Shown: in pieces, positions 15,660 through 23,245 of the stretch | How the letters are laid out: the number at the start of each line of letters is the position of its first letter | Numbering within the stretch: the first letter of the stretch is position 1 | DNA from: Bacilli bacterium | GTDB taxonomy: Bacteria > Bacillota_I > Bacilli_A > RFN20 > CAG-826 | Assembly: GCA_024695105.1 (NCBI GenBank) | Contig: JAILIV010000077.1 | Coordinates: forward strand, 1 to 38,113 | Length of the DNA stretch: 38,113 nt | Reading direction: 5' to 3' | Notes under the pieces: model-generated | The model's database searches: none | Seen by the model: the letters and a program-made list of their open reading frames with translations, nothing else | Told to the model about the DNA's origin: nothing | Translations under genes and position numbers: made by a program

Positions 15660-15665
15660 AGCATA
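15660..15665 (-). promoter_or_regulatory. Possible -10 element before the metallo-hydrolase gene
   Basis: TATGCT ends directly before the ATG at 15659 and 6 bases before the ATG at 15653. It overlaps the end of the U-tract of the rpmG terminator. If used, the mRNA would be leaderless from 15653. Confidence 0.35.
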
Positions 15666-15693
15666 AAGAAAAATGGAGCCGTTTGGGCTCCAT
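15663..15693 (-). terminator. Terminator of rpmG
   Basis: Minus strand ATGGAGCC (15693-15686), loop CAAAC, GGCTCCAT (15680-15673), then TTTTCTTT. Perfect 8-base stem, the best terminator in the window. Confidence 0.88.
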
Positions 15694-15709
15694 ATCTTCG
15701 CTTTCGCGC

Positions 15710-15868
15710 TTATTTCTTTTCCTTGTGGAGGGTTTTCTTCCTGCAGGTGGGGCAATACTTCAAGATCTCCATCTTCGCGGGATGGGTCTTTTTGTTGCGG
15801 GTGGTGAAATAGTTCTCGTTGCCGCACTCGCTGCATTTCAGAATCGCTTGATCACGTTTTCCAGCCAT
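15710..15868 (-). CDS. rpmG: 50S ribosomal protein L33
   Basis: 52 aa from the ATG at 15868. Zinc-ribbon (C+) form with CSEC near residue 11 and CPTC near residue 38, plus the family stretch [20 protein letters not shown]. The ATG has AAGGAAGTGA about 9 bases upstream. It is monocistronic: its own -10 lies upstream and a strong terminator follows. Divergent from ispG. Confidence 0.95.
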   Translation of the reverse strand: MAGKRDQAILKCSECGNENYFTTRNKKTHPAKMEILKYCPTCRKKTLHKEKK

Positions 15869-15905
15869 TGTCGTCTCACTTCCTTCTTTGTAGCGCGGGT
15901 ATCTT

Positions 15906-15911
15906 AGCATA
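15906..15911 (-). promoter_or_regulatory. rpmG promoter -10
   Basis: TATGCT on the minus strand, flanked by a GGTAT/ATACC dyad. It predicts a start near 15899 and a leader of about 30 bases with the ribosome binding site. The -35 is weak. Confidence 0.4.
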
Positions 15912-15956
15912 CCCCCAAACAATAATCCATAGAGGAATTCACCCGCTTTGTCGCGG

Positions 15957-15962
15957 TAATAT
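15957..15962 (+). promoter_or_regulatory. -10 element of a probable leaderless promoter for ispG
   Basis: TAATAT followed by TAAACC and the ATG at 15969 (6-base spacing). No ribosome binding site is present in front of the ATG. Confidence 0.4.
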
Positions 15963-15968
15963 TAAACC

Positions 15969-17021
15969 ATGTTTAAACGTATCGATACCCGCCCCGTATT
16001 CTTGGGCTCTCTGCAACTCGGAGGCCAAGCCACGCCCATCATCCAAAGCATGTGCTCCATCAAGACCTCCCGCGTGGAGGAAGTCTCCGCCCAAATCAAC
16101 CGCTGCGCCGCCTTGGGCGCGCAAGCCATGCGTTGCTCCGTCTTGGACATGGATGACGCTAAGGCGTTTAAGGAAATCAAAAAGCGCGTTGCCGTGCCTC
16201 TTATCGCGGACATTCACTTCGACTACCGATTGGCCCTGCAGGCCATCGAATCCGGGGTGGACGCGGTGCGTATCAACCCCGGCAACATCGGGGCGAAGGA
16301 AAACATCGCCGCCGTTGTAGACGCCTGCAAAGCGCGCAACCTCCCGATCCGCATCGGCGTGAACTCGGGATCTTTGGACAAAGACTTCGTCGTGGGCAAG
16401 GAAATCGTCTCCGGGGAAGCGTTATTAAACTCCGCGAAGAAGCACGCCGCCATCTTGGAGGAATTCGGGTTCGAAGACATCGTGCTCTCCCTCAAAGGGT
16501 CTTCCGTCCAGGAGACCGTGGCCGCCTATCGCCTTGCCGCGAAAACGTTCCGCTACCCCTTGCATTTAGGGGTTACCGAAGCAGGCGTCAAAGAGGTGGG
16601 CTTGCTTCGTTCCGCCGCCGCCTTATCCCCGTTGCTTCTTGATGGCATAGGCGACACCATCCGCATTTCCCTCACCGAACCCCCGGAGGAGGAAATCAAG
16701 GCCTGCACCCGTTTGCTCCATGACCTAGGGCTCTATCCCAATTACCCCACCTTCATTTCCTGCCCCACCTGCGGCCGCACCGCCGTCGACTTGATGCCCC
16801 TTGCCCATAAGGTGCAGGAATATCTGGAGCAGCACCAAACCAAAGCCACCGTGGCCGTGATGGGTTGCATCGTCAATGGGCCAGGCGAAGCCCGTCACGC
16901 AGACGTCGGCTTAGCCGGGGGCAAAGGCAGCTGGGTCTTATTCAAAAAAGGCGAAGTCATCGCCACGTTGAAGGAAGAAGAAGCCTTTGGTGCGCTAGTC
17001 AAAGAAATCGAAAAGCTATAG
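15969..17021 (+). CDS. ispG: 4-hydroxy-3-methylbut-2-en-1-yl diphosphate synthase (flavodoxin)
   Basis: 350 aa, normal for the bacterial two-domain type. IspG converts MEcPP to HMBPP in the MEP isoprenoid pathway, using a [4Fe-4S] cluster. The TIM-barrel part has SMCSIKTSRVEEV, RCSVLDMDDA, IADIHFDYRLAL and INPGNIG. The C-terminal cluster domain has SCPTCGRTA (two cysteines) and MGCIVNGPGEARHADVG (third cysteine), followed by the ligand Glu. It precedes ispH in the pathway, and ispH is also in this window. Its last codons lie in a palindrome shared with the end of nfo. Confidence 0.95.
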   Translation: MFKRIDTRPVFLGSLQLGGQATPIIQSMCSIKTSRVEEVSAQINRCAALGAQAMRCSVLDMDDAKAFKEIKKRVAVPLIADIHFDYRLALQAIESGVDAVRINPGNIGAKENIAAVVDACKARNLPIRIGVNSGSLDKDFVVGKEIVSGEALLNSAKKHAAILEEFGFEDIVLSLKGSSVQETVAAYRLAAKTFRYPLHLGVTEAGVKEVGLLRSAAALSPLLLDGIGDTIRISLTEPPEEEIKACTRLLHDLGLYPNYPTFISCPTCGRTAVDLMPLAHKVQEYLEQHQTKATVAVMGCIVNGPGEARHADVGLAGGKGSWVLFKKGEVIATLKEEEAFGALVKEIEKL

Positions 17022-17024
17022 CTT
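17013..17024. other. Palindromic overlap of the ispG and nfo stop codons
   Basis: AAGCTATAGCTT is a perfect 12-base palindrome. Read on either strand it encodes Lys-Leu-stop, so both convergent genes end in the same residues and their last 6 bases (CTATAG) overlap. There is no room for a terminator between them. Confidence 0.8.
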
Positions 17025-17891
17025 CTGCCGCCAACTTGGATCGAACTTCCCCTCGCGCAACAACGAAATTTCCGCCCCGTATGGGGCTTTTTCGTTCACC
17101 CAAGGGGTCTCTAGTATCACGGGAATGTCTTTTAGAAGCGGATGCGACGCAAAGCGATGAAGGGCATCAAACCCGATCGCCCCATAGCCCAGGTTCTCAT
17201 GGCGGTCCTTATGGCTTCCCCGCGGGTTTTTGGAATCGTTCAGGTGCACCACTTTCAGTTTCTCTAATCCGATGAGGCGGTCAAATTCGCCAAGCAAGGC
17301 ATCGGCGTCGCTTACGTCATAGCCCGCGTCGGATACGTGGCAGGTATCCAGACATACGGCCACCCTATCCGGATATGGGAAGCGGGCGAAGAATTGATGG
17401 AAGAAGGAGAAATCCGCCCCCACTTCGCTGCCTTTGCCCGCCATGGTCTCGAGGCAGATGGTAACGTCGGTGGAATCATTCTCGAGCACTTTGCTTAGGC
17501 CTAGGATGAGGCTATCCAGCCCATGCTCCACCCCATGTCCCACATGGGAACCAGGGTGAAGCACCAATAGTTTCAACCCAAAGCCAGAGACGCGAAGAAG
17601 CTCACTCTGAATGAATTCGATGCTCCCTTGGAACGTCTCTTCCTTGTCCTTGTTGGCGAGGTTCACGATATAGGGCGCGTGGACGACGATTTTCGATTCG
17701 TCTAGGCATGCTTGGCGGATCAACGCCCTGCCTTCGGGAATACGCAATTCGTCCAAAGGCTTCCTCCGCGCGTTTTGGGGCGCCCCGGTATAGAACATGA
17801 AGGTATCCGCCTTATAGGAAAGCGCCTCTTGGACCGCGCCAAGGTAATAAAGAGGGGAAGAAAGCCCCACGTGGCTTCCAAGTAGGCTCAT
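17016..17891 (-). CDS. nfo: Deoxyribonuclease IV (apurinic/apyrimidinic endonuclease)
   Basis: 291 aa. Endonuclease IV cuts DNA 5' of abasic sites with three zinc ions in a TIM barrel. Ligand motifs appear in order: GSHVGLSSPL, VVHAPYIVNLA, LLVLHPGSHVG, CLETMAGKGSEVG, VCLDTCHVSDAGYD, KVVHLNDSKNPRGSHKDRHENLG and ILETPW. The start overlaps the stop of the DEAD-box gene as ATGA, so the two are translationally coupled. The cshB-nfo order matches B. subtilis yqfR-yqfS. Confidence 0.95.
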   Translation of the reverse strand: MSLLGSHVGLSSPLYYLGAVQEALSYKADTFMFYTGAPQNARRKPLDELRIPEGRALIRQACLDESKIVVHAPYIVNLANKDKEETFQGSIEFIQSELLRVSGFGLKLLVLHPGSHVGHGVEHGLDSLILGLSKVLENDSTDVTICLETMAGKGSEVGADFSFFHQFFARFPYPDRVAVCLDTCHVSDAGYDVSDADALLGEFDRLIGLEKLKVVHLNDSKNPRGSHKDRHENLGYGAIGFDALHRFASHPLLKDIPVILETPWVNEKAPYGAEISLLREGKFDPSWRQKL

Positions 17892-19261
17892 TTCTTCTTT
17901 TTCGCCTTGGCGGCGTAGTCTTTGTCGCGCTGGGCGCGGATCTTTTCCTTGATGGCTTTGCGGCGGTATTTGCCTTTGACCTTCTCCACGGCTTTCTTGC
18001 GTTTCGCCTTATAACCGGGCTTTACTTGGTCGGTTTTGGTTCTGGCCTTGGCGATGGAGATGTCCCGGGCTTCTTCCTCGCTGATCTTGGGTTTGAAGTC
18101 GGGGCGCGTTTTGTTTAAGGGGCTAGAGGCCACCATCACAAGTTCGGATCCTTTTAGCGCGTAATGGTCAAACGGCGTACCTTGGGAAAGAAGGGATTTG
18201 GCCCTGCTGGTCTCATCGGCGTTATAGAACACCCACGAATCCCCGGTTTTGCCAAATCGACCCGCCCTGCCGGCGCGATGATAGTAATAGCTAAGGTCGG
18301 AAGGAAGGTCCAAGGAGATGACGTCGCTGACGTCCTCGATGTCGATGCCTCGGGCCAAAAGGTCGCTGCAGCACACCACGGGGAAACGGTTGGACTTGAT
18401 CATGCGGATGGCCTTACGCCGCTCCCTGGTATCCAAATTCCCCGAGAAATGCACCGCGTCGACGCCGTTTTCCTTTAAAAAGGAATAGGTGCGTGCCACG
18501 TCTTCCTTTTTGGAGGAGAACACCAAAGCCAAATAAGGGCTTCTGGCCTTCAGAAAACGAAGCAACGCCTCTTGTTTGCCGACGTGTTTGACGTCCAAGA
18601 AATGGTGGGCCACGGTGGAAGCGGTCTTAAAGTCCTCGCCTTCGTAAAGGAAGCGCGAATCCACGTAGCGTTCCAGATGCTGCTTCAATCCTTGGTTCAG
18701 CGTGGCGGAGAACACCATTGTCTGCACCGATTCGGGCAAGGTGGCGTATAAGGCGTCGATGTCCTCAAAGTAGCCAAGCTCCACCAACATGTCGGCCTCG
18801 TCCAGCACGAGGGTGCGCACACCATGGAGTTCCAAAGGCCTATCTTCGGCTAAAAGCACGTCCTTGGCGCGCCCTGGCGTAGCCACGATGAGATGCGGCG
18901 CTTGGCTTAGGCCCTCCACGTTTTGGGACTTCTCCACTTCCGAGGTCAAAAGGCGCACCTTCAAACGGGGAAGATAACGCGTAAACGCAAAAGCAAAGTC
19001 ATACACTTGCCGGGCCAGTTCCCTGGAAGGGCAAAGCACGATGGCCTGAAGGCGCGGAAGGTTCACGTCGATCCGTTCCAAAATAGGGATGAGGTAGGCA
19101 TGGGTTTTGCCTGACCCCGTCTCGGATTGGCACACCAAAGAGGCCCCGCTTAGCGCCTTGGGGATCACCCGACTCTGCACAGGGGAAGGGGTAACGTAGC
19201 CAAGGCTTTTTAACGCCGAGACCAGCGGCTTGGACAAATGAAACGAAGCAAAGCTTGCCAT
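17888..19261 (-). CDS. cshB: DEAD-box ATP-dependent RNA helicase (CshB-like)
   Basis: 457 aa. Helicase motifs in order: Q motif PSPVQSRVIP, motif I ETGSGKT, Ia PSRELARQ, Ib TPGR, II DEAD, III SAT, V ARGIDIE and VI HRAGRAGRFG. The C-terminal 60 residues are strongly basic (KPGYKAKRKK, YRRKAIKEK, KAKKKK), which suits RNA binding and resembles the CshB tail. Members act in mRNA turnover, ribosome assembly and cold adaptation. The symbol rests on synteny with nfo, ispH and trmK as well as on the tail. The ATG has a consensus TATAAT only 6 bases upstream and no ribosome binding site. Confidence 0.9.
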   Translation of the reverse strand: MASFASFHLSKPLVSALKSLGYVTPSPVQSRVIPKALSGASLVCQSETGSGKTHAYLIPILERIDVNLPRLQAIVLCPSRELARQVYDFAFAFTRYLPRLKVRLLTSEVEKSQNVEGLSQAPHLIVATPGRAKDVLLAEDRPLELHGVRTLVLDEADMLVELGYFEDIDALYATLPESVQTMVFSATLNQGLKQHLERYVDSRFLYEGEDFKTASTVAHHFLDVKHVGKQEALLRFLKARSPYLALVFSSKKEDVARTYSFLKENGVDAVHFSGNLDTRERRKAIRMIKSNRFPVVCCSDLLARGIDIEDVSDVISLDLPSDLSYYYHRAGRAGRFGKTGDSWVFYNADETSRAKSLLSQGTPFDHYALKGSELVMVASSPLNKTRPDFKPKISEEEARDISIAKARTKTDQVKPGYKAKRKKAVEKVKGKYRRKAIKEKIRAQRDKDYAAKAKKKK

Positions 19262-19267
19262 GGCGGC

Positions 19268-19273
19268 ATTATA
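19268..19273 (-). promoter_or_regulatory. Consensus -10 of a probable leaderless promoter for cshB
   Basis: TATAAT then GCCGCC then the ATG. This is the clearest leaderless-type start in the window, because the -10 is a full match and the six bases between cannot pair with 16S rRNA. The -35 region overlaps a CCTGT N10 ACAGG dyad. Confidence 0.6.
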
Positions 19274-19399
19274 ACACGATAAACCTGTGACTTTGTCTAC
19301 AGGCCATTTTGTTCTAAATGGCGCGGATCAGGAATTCGCGAAGGGTTGAAGCTACGCTAAAGGCTTCATCTGTTGGCCCGTGCTTTTATATTGCCTGAA
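19274..19399. repeat. Inverted repeats between the lipoprotein gene and cshB
   Basis: GCCATTT (19303-19309), loop TGTTCT, AAATGGC (19316-19322) is a perfect 7-base stem. A second stem (GAAGC / GCTTC) lies near 19350-19372. Neither is followed by a U-tract on the minus strand, so they are poor intrinsic terminators for the lipoprotein gene. They may be operator or processing structures. Confidence 0.4.
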
Positions 19400-19984
19400 T
19401 CAATCAAGAACCGCGAATCCGGCAAAGTTGCTCGGACGCGGGCTGAAAAACACGTCGATTCCATCGGGCTGGTATATGACGTCGCTCATCGTACCAGTGG
19501 TTCCACGAAGTTTCATGGCCACGCGCTCCACGCGCGTTTGGAAAGGATGGGAGTATAAGAAAGTCATCGACGGTCTTGTGTTCGCGTGGAAAAACGCATA
19601 GTCCTCCACATAGAGCATCGTTCCGTACCACAAATAAACCGCGTCCTCGAAATTGCCATCCACTACCGCCGTTATTTCTCCATCATTCCTAGAAACAGAA
19701 GCCGTTAGCCCGATGCCAACGTCCGCCCAAGATAGAAGGTTTCCCGCTCGATTGGTCAGCCTCACCGATTCATCCAAAGGAATCCTCGTGCCGTCCTCAA
19801 GCTTAATGGTGGGTGCGAGATGGAAAGAATCGATTTGGTTGTTCTCAAACTCTCCGACGGTAGGCATTTCAAAACGTCCGGTCTGTTCGCTATCGTTGGA
19901 TAGAACGTGAGAGCCGGGTTGATCAACCCCACAGGCGGTGCAACACAACATTGCTCCGATGAGTATGCTTCTTCTAATAACCAT
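19400..19984 (-). CDS. Putative secreted lipoprotein of unknown function
   Basis: 194 aa from the ATG at 19984, chosen because AAAGGAGGA is 6 bases upstream. The frame also opens at 20011, where it overlaps the protease stop. The N-terminus is VIRRSILIGAMLCCTACG: two Arg, a short hydrophobic core and a Cys before Gly that could be the lipidation site, although the position -3 residue (Cys) is not the usual Leu. The mature part has no family I recognise; it looks beta-rich with acidic and aromatic residues. It follows the serine protease gene with 23 bases between stop and start, so it is probably cotranscribed. It could be an inhibitor, chaperone or surface partner of the protease. Confidence 0.72.
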   Translation of the reverse strand: MVIRRSILIGAMLCCTACGVDQPGSHVLSNDSEQTGRFEMPTVGEFENNQIDSFHLAPTIKLEDGTRIPLDESVRLTNRAGNLLSWADVGIGLTASVSRNDGEITAVVDGNFEDAVYLWYGTMLYVEDYAFFHANTRPSMTFLYSHPFQTRVERVAMKLRGTTGTMSDVIYQPDGIDVFFSPRPSNFAGFAVLD

Positions 19985-20007
19985 TGGTTCTTCCTCCTTT
20001 GCGCTTT

Positions 20008-21312
20008 TCATAAGTACTGATCAATTGTACTCAAATATAGGTTTTGGAAACCGGCAGTAAGAGACTGGATTATACTCCCGGTTCTTATGTCGTTTACTAC
20101 CGTGCCACCGACGTGAATTCCGATGAGTTTTCCACTTTTGAACACTGCGGAGCCCGATCCTCCGCCAGTGTAAGGATAATCCGCATATATTAAGCCACTT
20201 TGAGTGTCAACAGACGTTGTTTCGCCCATGCTCCAAAGCATGTCACCGCTAGTATCAAACCTAGGGTATCCAGCCGTCCACAAATCGTCAGAGACAGATA
20301 TTGTCTCCGTGGAGTCGAACCCCAAATAATCGGTGCCGACATCATCGGCGGTGACTAAAAAAGCATAATCGTGGCTCTCTGAATTGCTAGGAACAAAATA
20401 ATCGAGGGGAATTATGTATTTAGAAACCCCGAGAGAACTCTCGTACGAGGATCCGTGTTGATTAACGTAGAGCGTAATTTGGTAAGGCATAGACCATGCC
20501 CCTCTGCTAAAAACGCAGTGGGCAGCAGTCCCAAAAAGATTCGGCTTGATACGAAAGGCACTGCCATAACCGACCCAATGTGCGCTGCTATGACAACCTG
20601 AGGCTTCAACCTCAGAAACGCTATTAAATGGGTGTCCAGTAGAGACGACTGGCTTAACCCCATCGGGGGTAACCGAGCCGAAATCACTATTGGAATAAGA
20701 AATTGTGGAGCTTGGATTCACGGTAACATTAGTTCCTGTAAGGGTATACGACTTTGGCTCTAACTTTTTAGTAGCGGGCGTATAAACGACGTAGTCATAG
20801 GAAGAAGTGAGGTCCGGAATTTCGGAGGCATAGATAGTAAAATTATAGGTTCTCCGAGAGACCAAAGGCTCGACTTGAATATAAGCGGTTCTGACACTCG
20901 ACACAGGGAGAAAGGAGATAACGTTGTTTGCGGAAATAAAACAATGCGTCATATCGCCATCCAAATAATAGACCTTGAGGCTTACCCCATAGCTTGATGT
21001 CGTCAGAATGGAATAAGCGGTATTTGTTTGAGAAGTATATGTTAAGGAATATGAGAAAACTTGGTGGCTATTATCAAATGTGCCAAATTGGGTAGAAGAG
21101 AGATCGCCATCCACGCGCAATTGCACCGGATCACAGTCGTCGTGAGTATTAACGGCCTTGCTAAAACTCTCACGAACAGAAATTAAATTTCTTTGGGCGT
21201 GACAAAAAGCAAAGGCAAAACTTAGTAAGAGGGAGAACATGAAAGTACAAAAAATAACTAAAGAAGACTTTCTAGTTGTTGTTTTTTTAGCAAAAGAATT
21301 CTTAGATCTCAT
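20008..21312 (-). CDS. Secreted trypsin/V8-like serine protease
   Basis: 434 aa from the ATG at 21312 (GGAGG 8 bases upstream). Residues 1-38 form a signal peptide or anchor: basic SKNSFAKKTTTRKSS, then a hydrophobic run to SFAFAFCHAQ. Residues about 45-230 are a Ser/Thr/Tyr-rich, probably beta-structured region without a recognised family. The protease domain follows: His265 in GTAAHC, Asp315 in SHDYAF and Ser386 in GGGSGSAV, the S1B (glutamyl endopeptidase) pattern. The long N-terminal region may be an adhesion or pro-domain. Base composition is lower in G+C than the neighbours. It is inserted with the lipoprotein gene between cshB and ispH, which are near each other in Bacilli. Confidence 0.87.
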   Translation of the reverse strand: MRSKNSFAKKTTTRKSSLVIFCTFMFSLLLSFAFAFCHAQRNLISVRESFSKAVNTHDDCDPVQLRVDGDLSSTQFGTFDNSHQVFSYSLTYTSQTNTAYSILTTSSYGVSLKVYYLDGDMTHCFISANNVISFLPVSSVRTAYIQVEPLVSRRTYNFTIYASEIPDLTSSYDYVVYTPATKKLEPKSYTLTGTNVTVNPSSTISYSNSDFGSVTPDGVKPVVSTGHPFNSVSEVEASGCHSSAHWVGYGSAFRIKPNLFGTAAHCVFSRGAWSMPYQITLYVNQHGSSYESSLGVSKYIIPLDYFVPSNSESHDYAFLVTADDVGTDYLGFDSTETISVSDDLWTAGYPRFDTSGDMLWSMGETTSVDTQSGLIYADYPYTGGGSGSAVFKSGKLIGIHVGGTVVNDIRTGSIIQSLTAGFQNLYLSTIDQYL

Positions 21313-21349
21313 CGTCGTTTCCTCCGAGTTTAAATTGAATAAAACCTTC

Positions 21350-21380
21350 TTTATATTGCAATACAAAACTGTTTTTTCAA
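21350..21380 (-). promoter_or_regulatory. Probable protease promoter
   Basis: Minus strand TTGAAA (21380-21375), then 17 bases, AATATA (or 19 bases to TATAAA at 21355-21350). It leaves a leader of 30-40 bases with the GGAGG site. Two tandem 15-base repeats lie directly upstream of the -35. Confidence 0.45.
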
Positions 21381-21387
21381 GGTTTTT

Positions 21388-21417
21388 TGTATTAGTCGTT
21401 TATGTATTAGTCGTTTT
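21388..21417 (-). repeat. Two tandem 15-base direct repeats upstream of the protease promoter
   Basis: TGTATTAGTCGTTTA at 21388-21402 is followed without a gap by TGTATTAGTCGTTTT at 21403-21417 (plus-strand reading), 14 of 15 bases identical. They end 7 bases upstream of the -35, a usual place for an activator site. Confidence 0.6.
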
Positions 21418-21702
21418 CTTAGAAACCCAGGGTTCCGTGTTTCCCCTTGCCGTGAATCAGACGGGATTAGATGAATCGATTTACCAGTAAAAATATAGTT
21501 GGCATTAAAAGACGTTTTGTACAGGAAGGCGATAACCGCGCTCTTCGATAAGAAAACGACGGGGAACGAAAAGCACCAATCCATGGCAAGGAGGTCAGGA
21601 ACACTCGCTGTTTCTTTATTATCTTGTCAGAATCCATGCGTTTATCGTTACCTTTCAGGGAAGGTTCTTCCCTTTTGGCAACAAATAGGGCACATTTAAC
21701 GC
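21418..21702. other. Intergenic region between the protease promoter and ispH
   Basis: No credible ORF. A hairpin GGGAAG / CTTCCC followed by TTTT lies at about 21658-21676, shortly before ispH. It could be a weak terminator or an attenuator-like element. I see no convincing promoter for ispH; the bases just before its ATG (CACATTTAACGC) contain no ribosome binding site. Confidence 0.35.
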
Positions 21703-22566
21703 ATGGACGTTCTTCAGTTGCATCCCCATGGCTATTGCCTTGGGGTACGCGCCGCGATCGATTTGGCGCTTCAGGCGAAAAAAGACCACCCCTCTTCCAA
21801 CGTCTACCTCCTTGGCCTTTTGGTGCATAACGAGGAAGCCGTCGCGGAACTAGAGAAGGCGGGCCTTATCCCTTTAGACGAACGGAAAAAGGACCTTCTT
21901 TCCTATCTTTTGGACATGCAGGAAGGCGACGTCGTCGTGTTTTCGGCCCATGGCCACCCGAGCGCTTATGACGACCTAGCTAAGGCCAAAGGGCTCATCT
22001 GCGTCGACGCGACCTGCCGTTACGTGAAAGAAAATCTGGAAGCCGGGAAAGAAACGAAAGGCTCGCTTCTTTATATCGGCGTGGCGGGCCACCTCGAGTC
22101 CGAAGCCTTCTTGGCCAATAACCCCGACTCCGGGTTCTATGACGTGAAATCCCATACGGGAGATTTGTTACGCCTCAAAGGCAAAAAGGAAACCCCCACC
22201 ATCATCACCCAAACCACGCTTTCGGGCGATGAGATCGAGGAAGCCATGGACGACATCCGCGTCTTCTTCCCCGACGCGACGATATCCAAGGAACGCTGCC
22301 ACAGCACCTCGCTGCGCCAAAAAGCGGTTGCCTTTTTGCCAAGTGACGTCGATGCCCTGATCGTCTTAGGCAGCAAGCGAAGCAACAACTCGGTCAAGCT
22401 TTACGAACTTGGCCTATCCATGGACAAGGAAACCTACCTTTGCCTTGGCTTAGAGGACGTAAAAGAGCTGAACCTCAAAGGAAAAAGGAGGGTCGCCTTA
22501 TGCAGCGGCGCCTCCACTTCCGACGCGACGTTTGACGCGGTTCTTAGTTATCTCCGGTCGGTTTGA
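21703..22566 (+). CDS. ispH: 4-hydroxy-3-methylbut-2-enyl diphosphate reductase
   Basis: 287 aa. IspH makes IPP and DMAPP from HMBPP in the last step of the MEP pathway with an iron-sulfur cluster. The three cluster cysteines are in HPHGYCLGVRAAID, VDATCRYVKE and KERCHSTSLRQ. The conserved HN in LVHNEEAV and the catalytic Glu and Thr region ITQTTLSG are present, and GASTSD near the end matches the usual GASxP segment. The first Cys motif is GYCLGV instead of the common GFCAGV/GVCFGV. Its 3' end overlaps the convergent trmK by 23 bases. Confidence 0.93.
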   Translation: MDVLQLHPHGYCLGVRAAIDLALQAKKDHPSSNVYLLGLLVHNEEAVAELEKAGLIPLDERKKDLLSYLLDMQEGDVVVFSAHGHPSAYDDLAKAKGLICVDATCRYVKENLEAGKETKGSLLYIGVAGHLESEAFLANNPDSGFYDVKSHTGDLLRLKGKKETPTIITQTTLSGDEIEEAMDDIRVFFPDATISKERCHSTSLRQKAVAFLPSDVDALIVLGSKRSNNSVKLYELGLSMDKETYLCLGLEDVKELNLKGKRRVALCSGASTSDATFDAVLSYLRSV

Positions 22567-23245
22567 CCTTCGTTTGCAGTTCGTGGGAAATGCTACGGTA
22601 CATCTTTAACAACGTGTCGCGCTTTTCCTTGTTGATGTCGGGCTTGTCCAATAGATGCCCGATCTTTCCTTTTTGGGTGCTTAGCCACTCGACGTAGATG
22701 GGATCCCCCTGGCGCATCAAAACCGGCCCAAAGGCCAATTCATTGGGGCTATAGGGAACCTCGGGGAAGCCACGGACGAAGCGGATGACCGTGTAATAGA
22801 TGCGGTCTTCCTTCACCATGGTTTCTTCCTCGATATGGAATCCAAGTTCGGTGACGCGTTTGCGGACCGCCATCAGATCCCGGTGCGGGTCGACGATGAT
22901 GGTGCGCACGTTGCCAAGTTTCTCCGGGTGGGCTTCCAATATCTCGCAGGCCAAACGTCCGCCCATTCCCGCGACGATCAGGGTATCCACCCCGTCGGAA
23001 AGGGCGCTGATGCCGTCGGAGCAAGAGCAGACGATATGGTTCTTCGCCGCGGATGAGGCGACGTTTTCCTTCATGCGAAGGTATGGCCCGATTTTGTTGT
23101 CGATGGCCATGGCCCAGTCGATCTTCCCCGACTCGACGAGGAAAATGGGCAACCAGGCATGGTCGCTGCCCACGTCGGCCACATACGCCCCTTGCGGGAC
23201 GAGGTCGGCGATGGCGGAAAGCCTTTTGGATAGCCGCTTCGGCAT
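22544..23245 (-). CDS. trmK: tRNA (adenine(22)-N(1))-methyltransferase TrmK
   Basis: 233 aa. SAM-dependent enzyme that makes m1A22 in some tRNAs. Motif I is VADVGSDHAWLPIFLV; DNKIGPYLRMKENV contains the acidic adenosine-binding residue; VDTLIVAGMGGRL is the conserved GMGG motif of the family; VDPHRDL is the post-motif. The helical C-terminal region (KRDTLLKMYRSIS) is typical. The start codon directly abuts the rpoD stop (TAAATG). Matches B. subtilis yqfN downstream of sigA. Confidence 0.93.
   Translation of the reverse strand: MPKRLSKRLSAIADLVPQGAYVADVGSDHAWLPIFLVESGKIDWAMAIDNKIGPYLRMKENVASSAAKNHIVCSCSDGISALSDGVDTLIVAGMGGRLACEILEAHPEKLGNVRTIIVDPHRDLMAVRKRVTELGFHIEEETMVKEDRIYYTVIRFVRGFPEVPYSPNELAFGPVLMRQGDPIYVEWLSTQKGKIGHLLDKPDINKEKRDTLLKMYRSISHELQTKVKPTGDN

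Noticed and set aside
21351-21584. A 77-residue minus-strand frame containing a repeated RLI(H/Q)K motif.
   Set aside because: The repeat comes from the promoter-proximal 15-base tandem repeat; no ribosome binding site and codon use unlike a gene.
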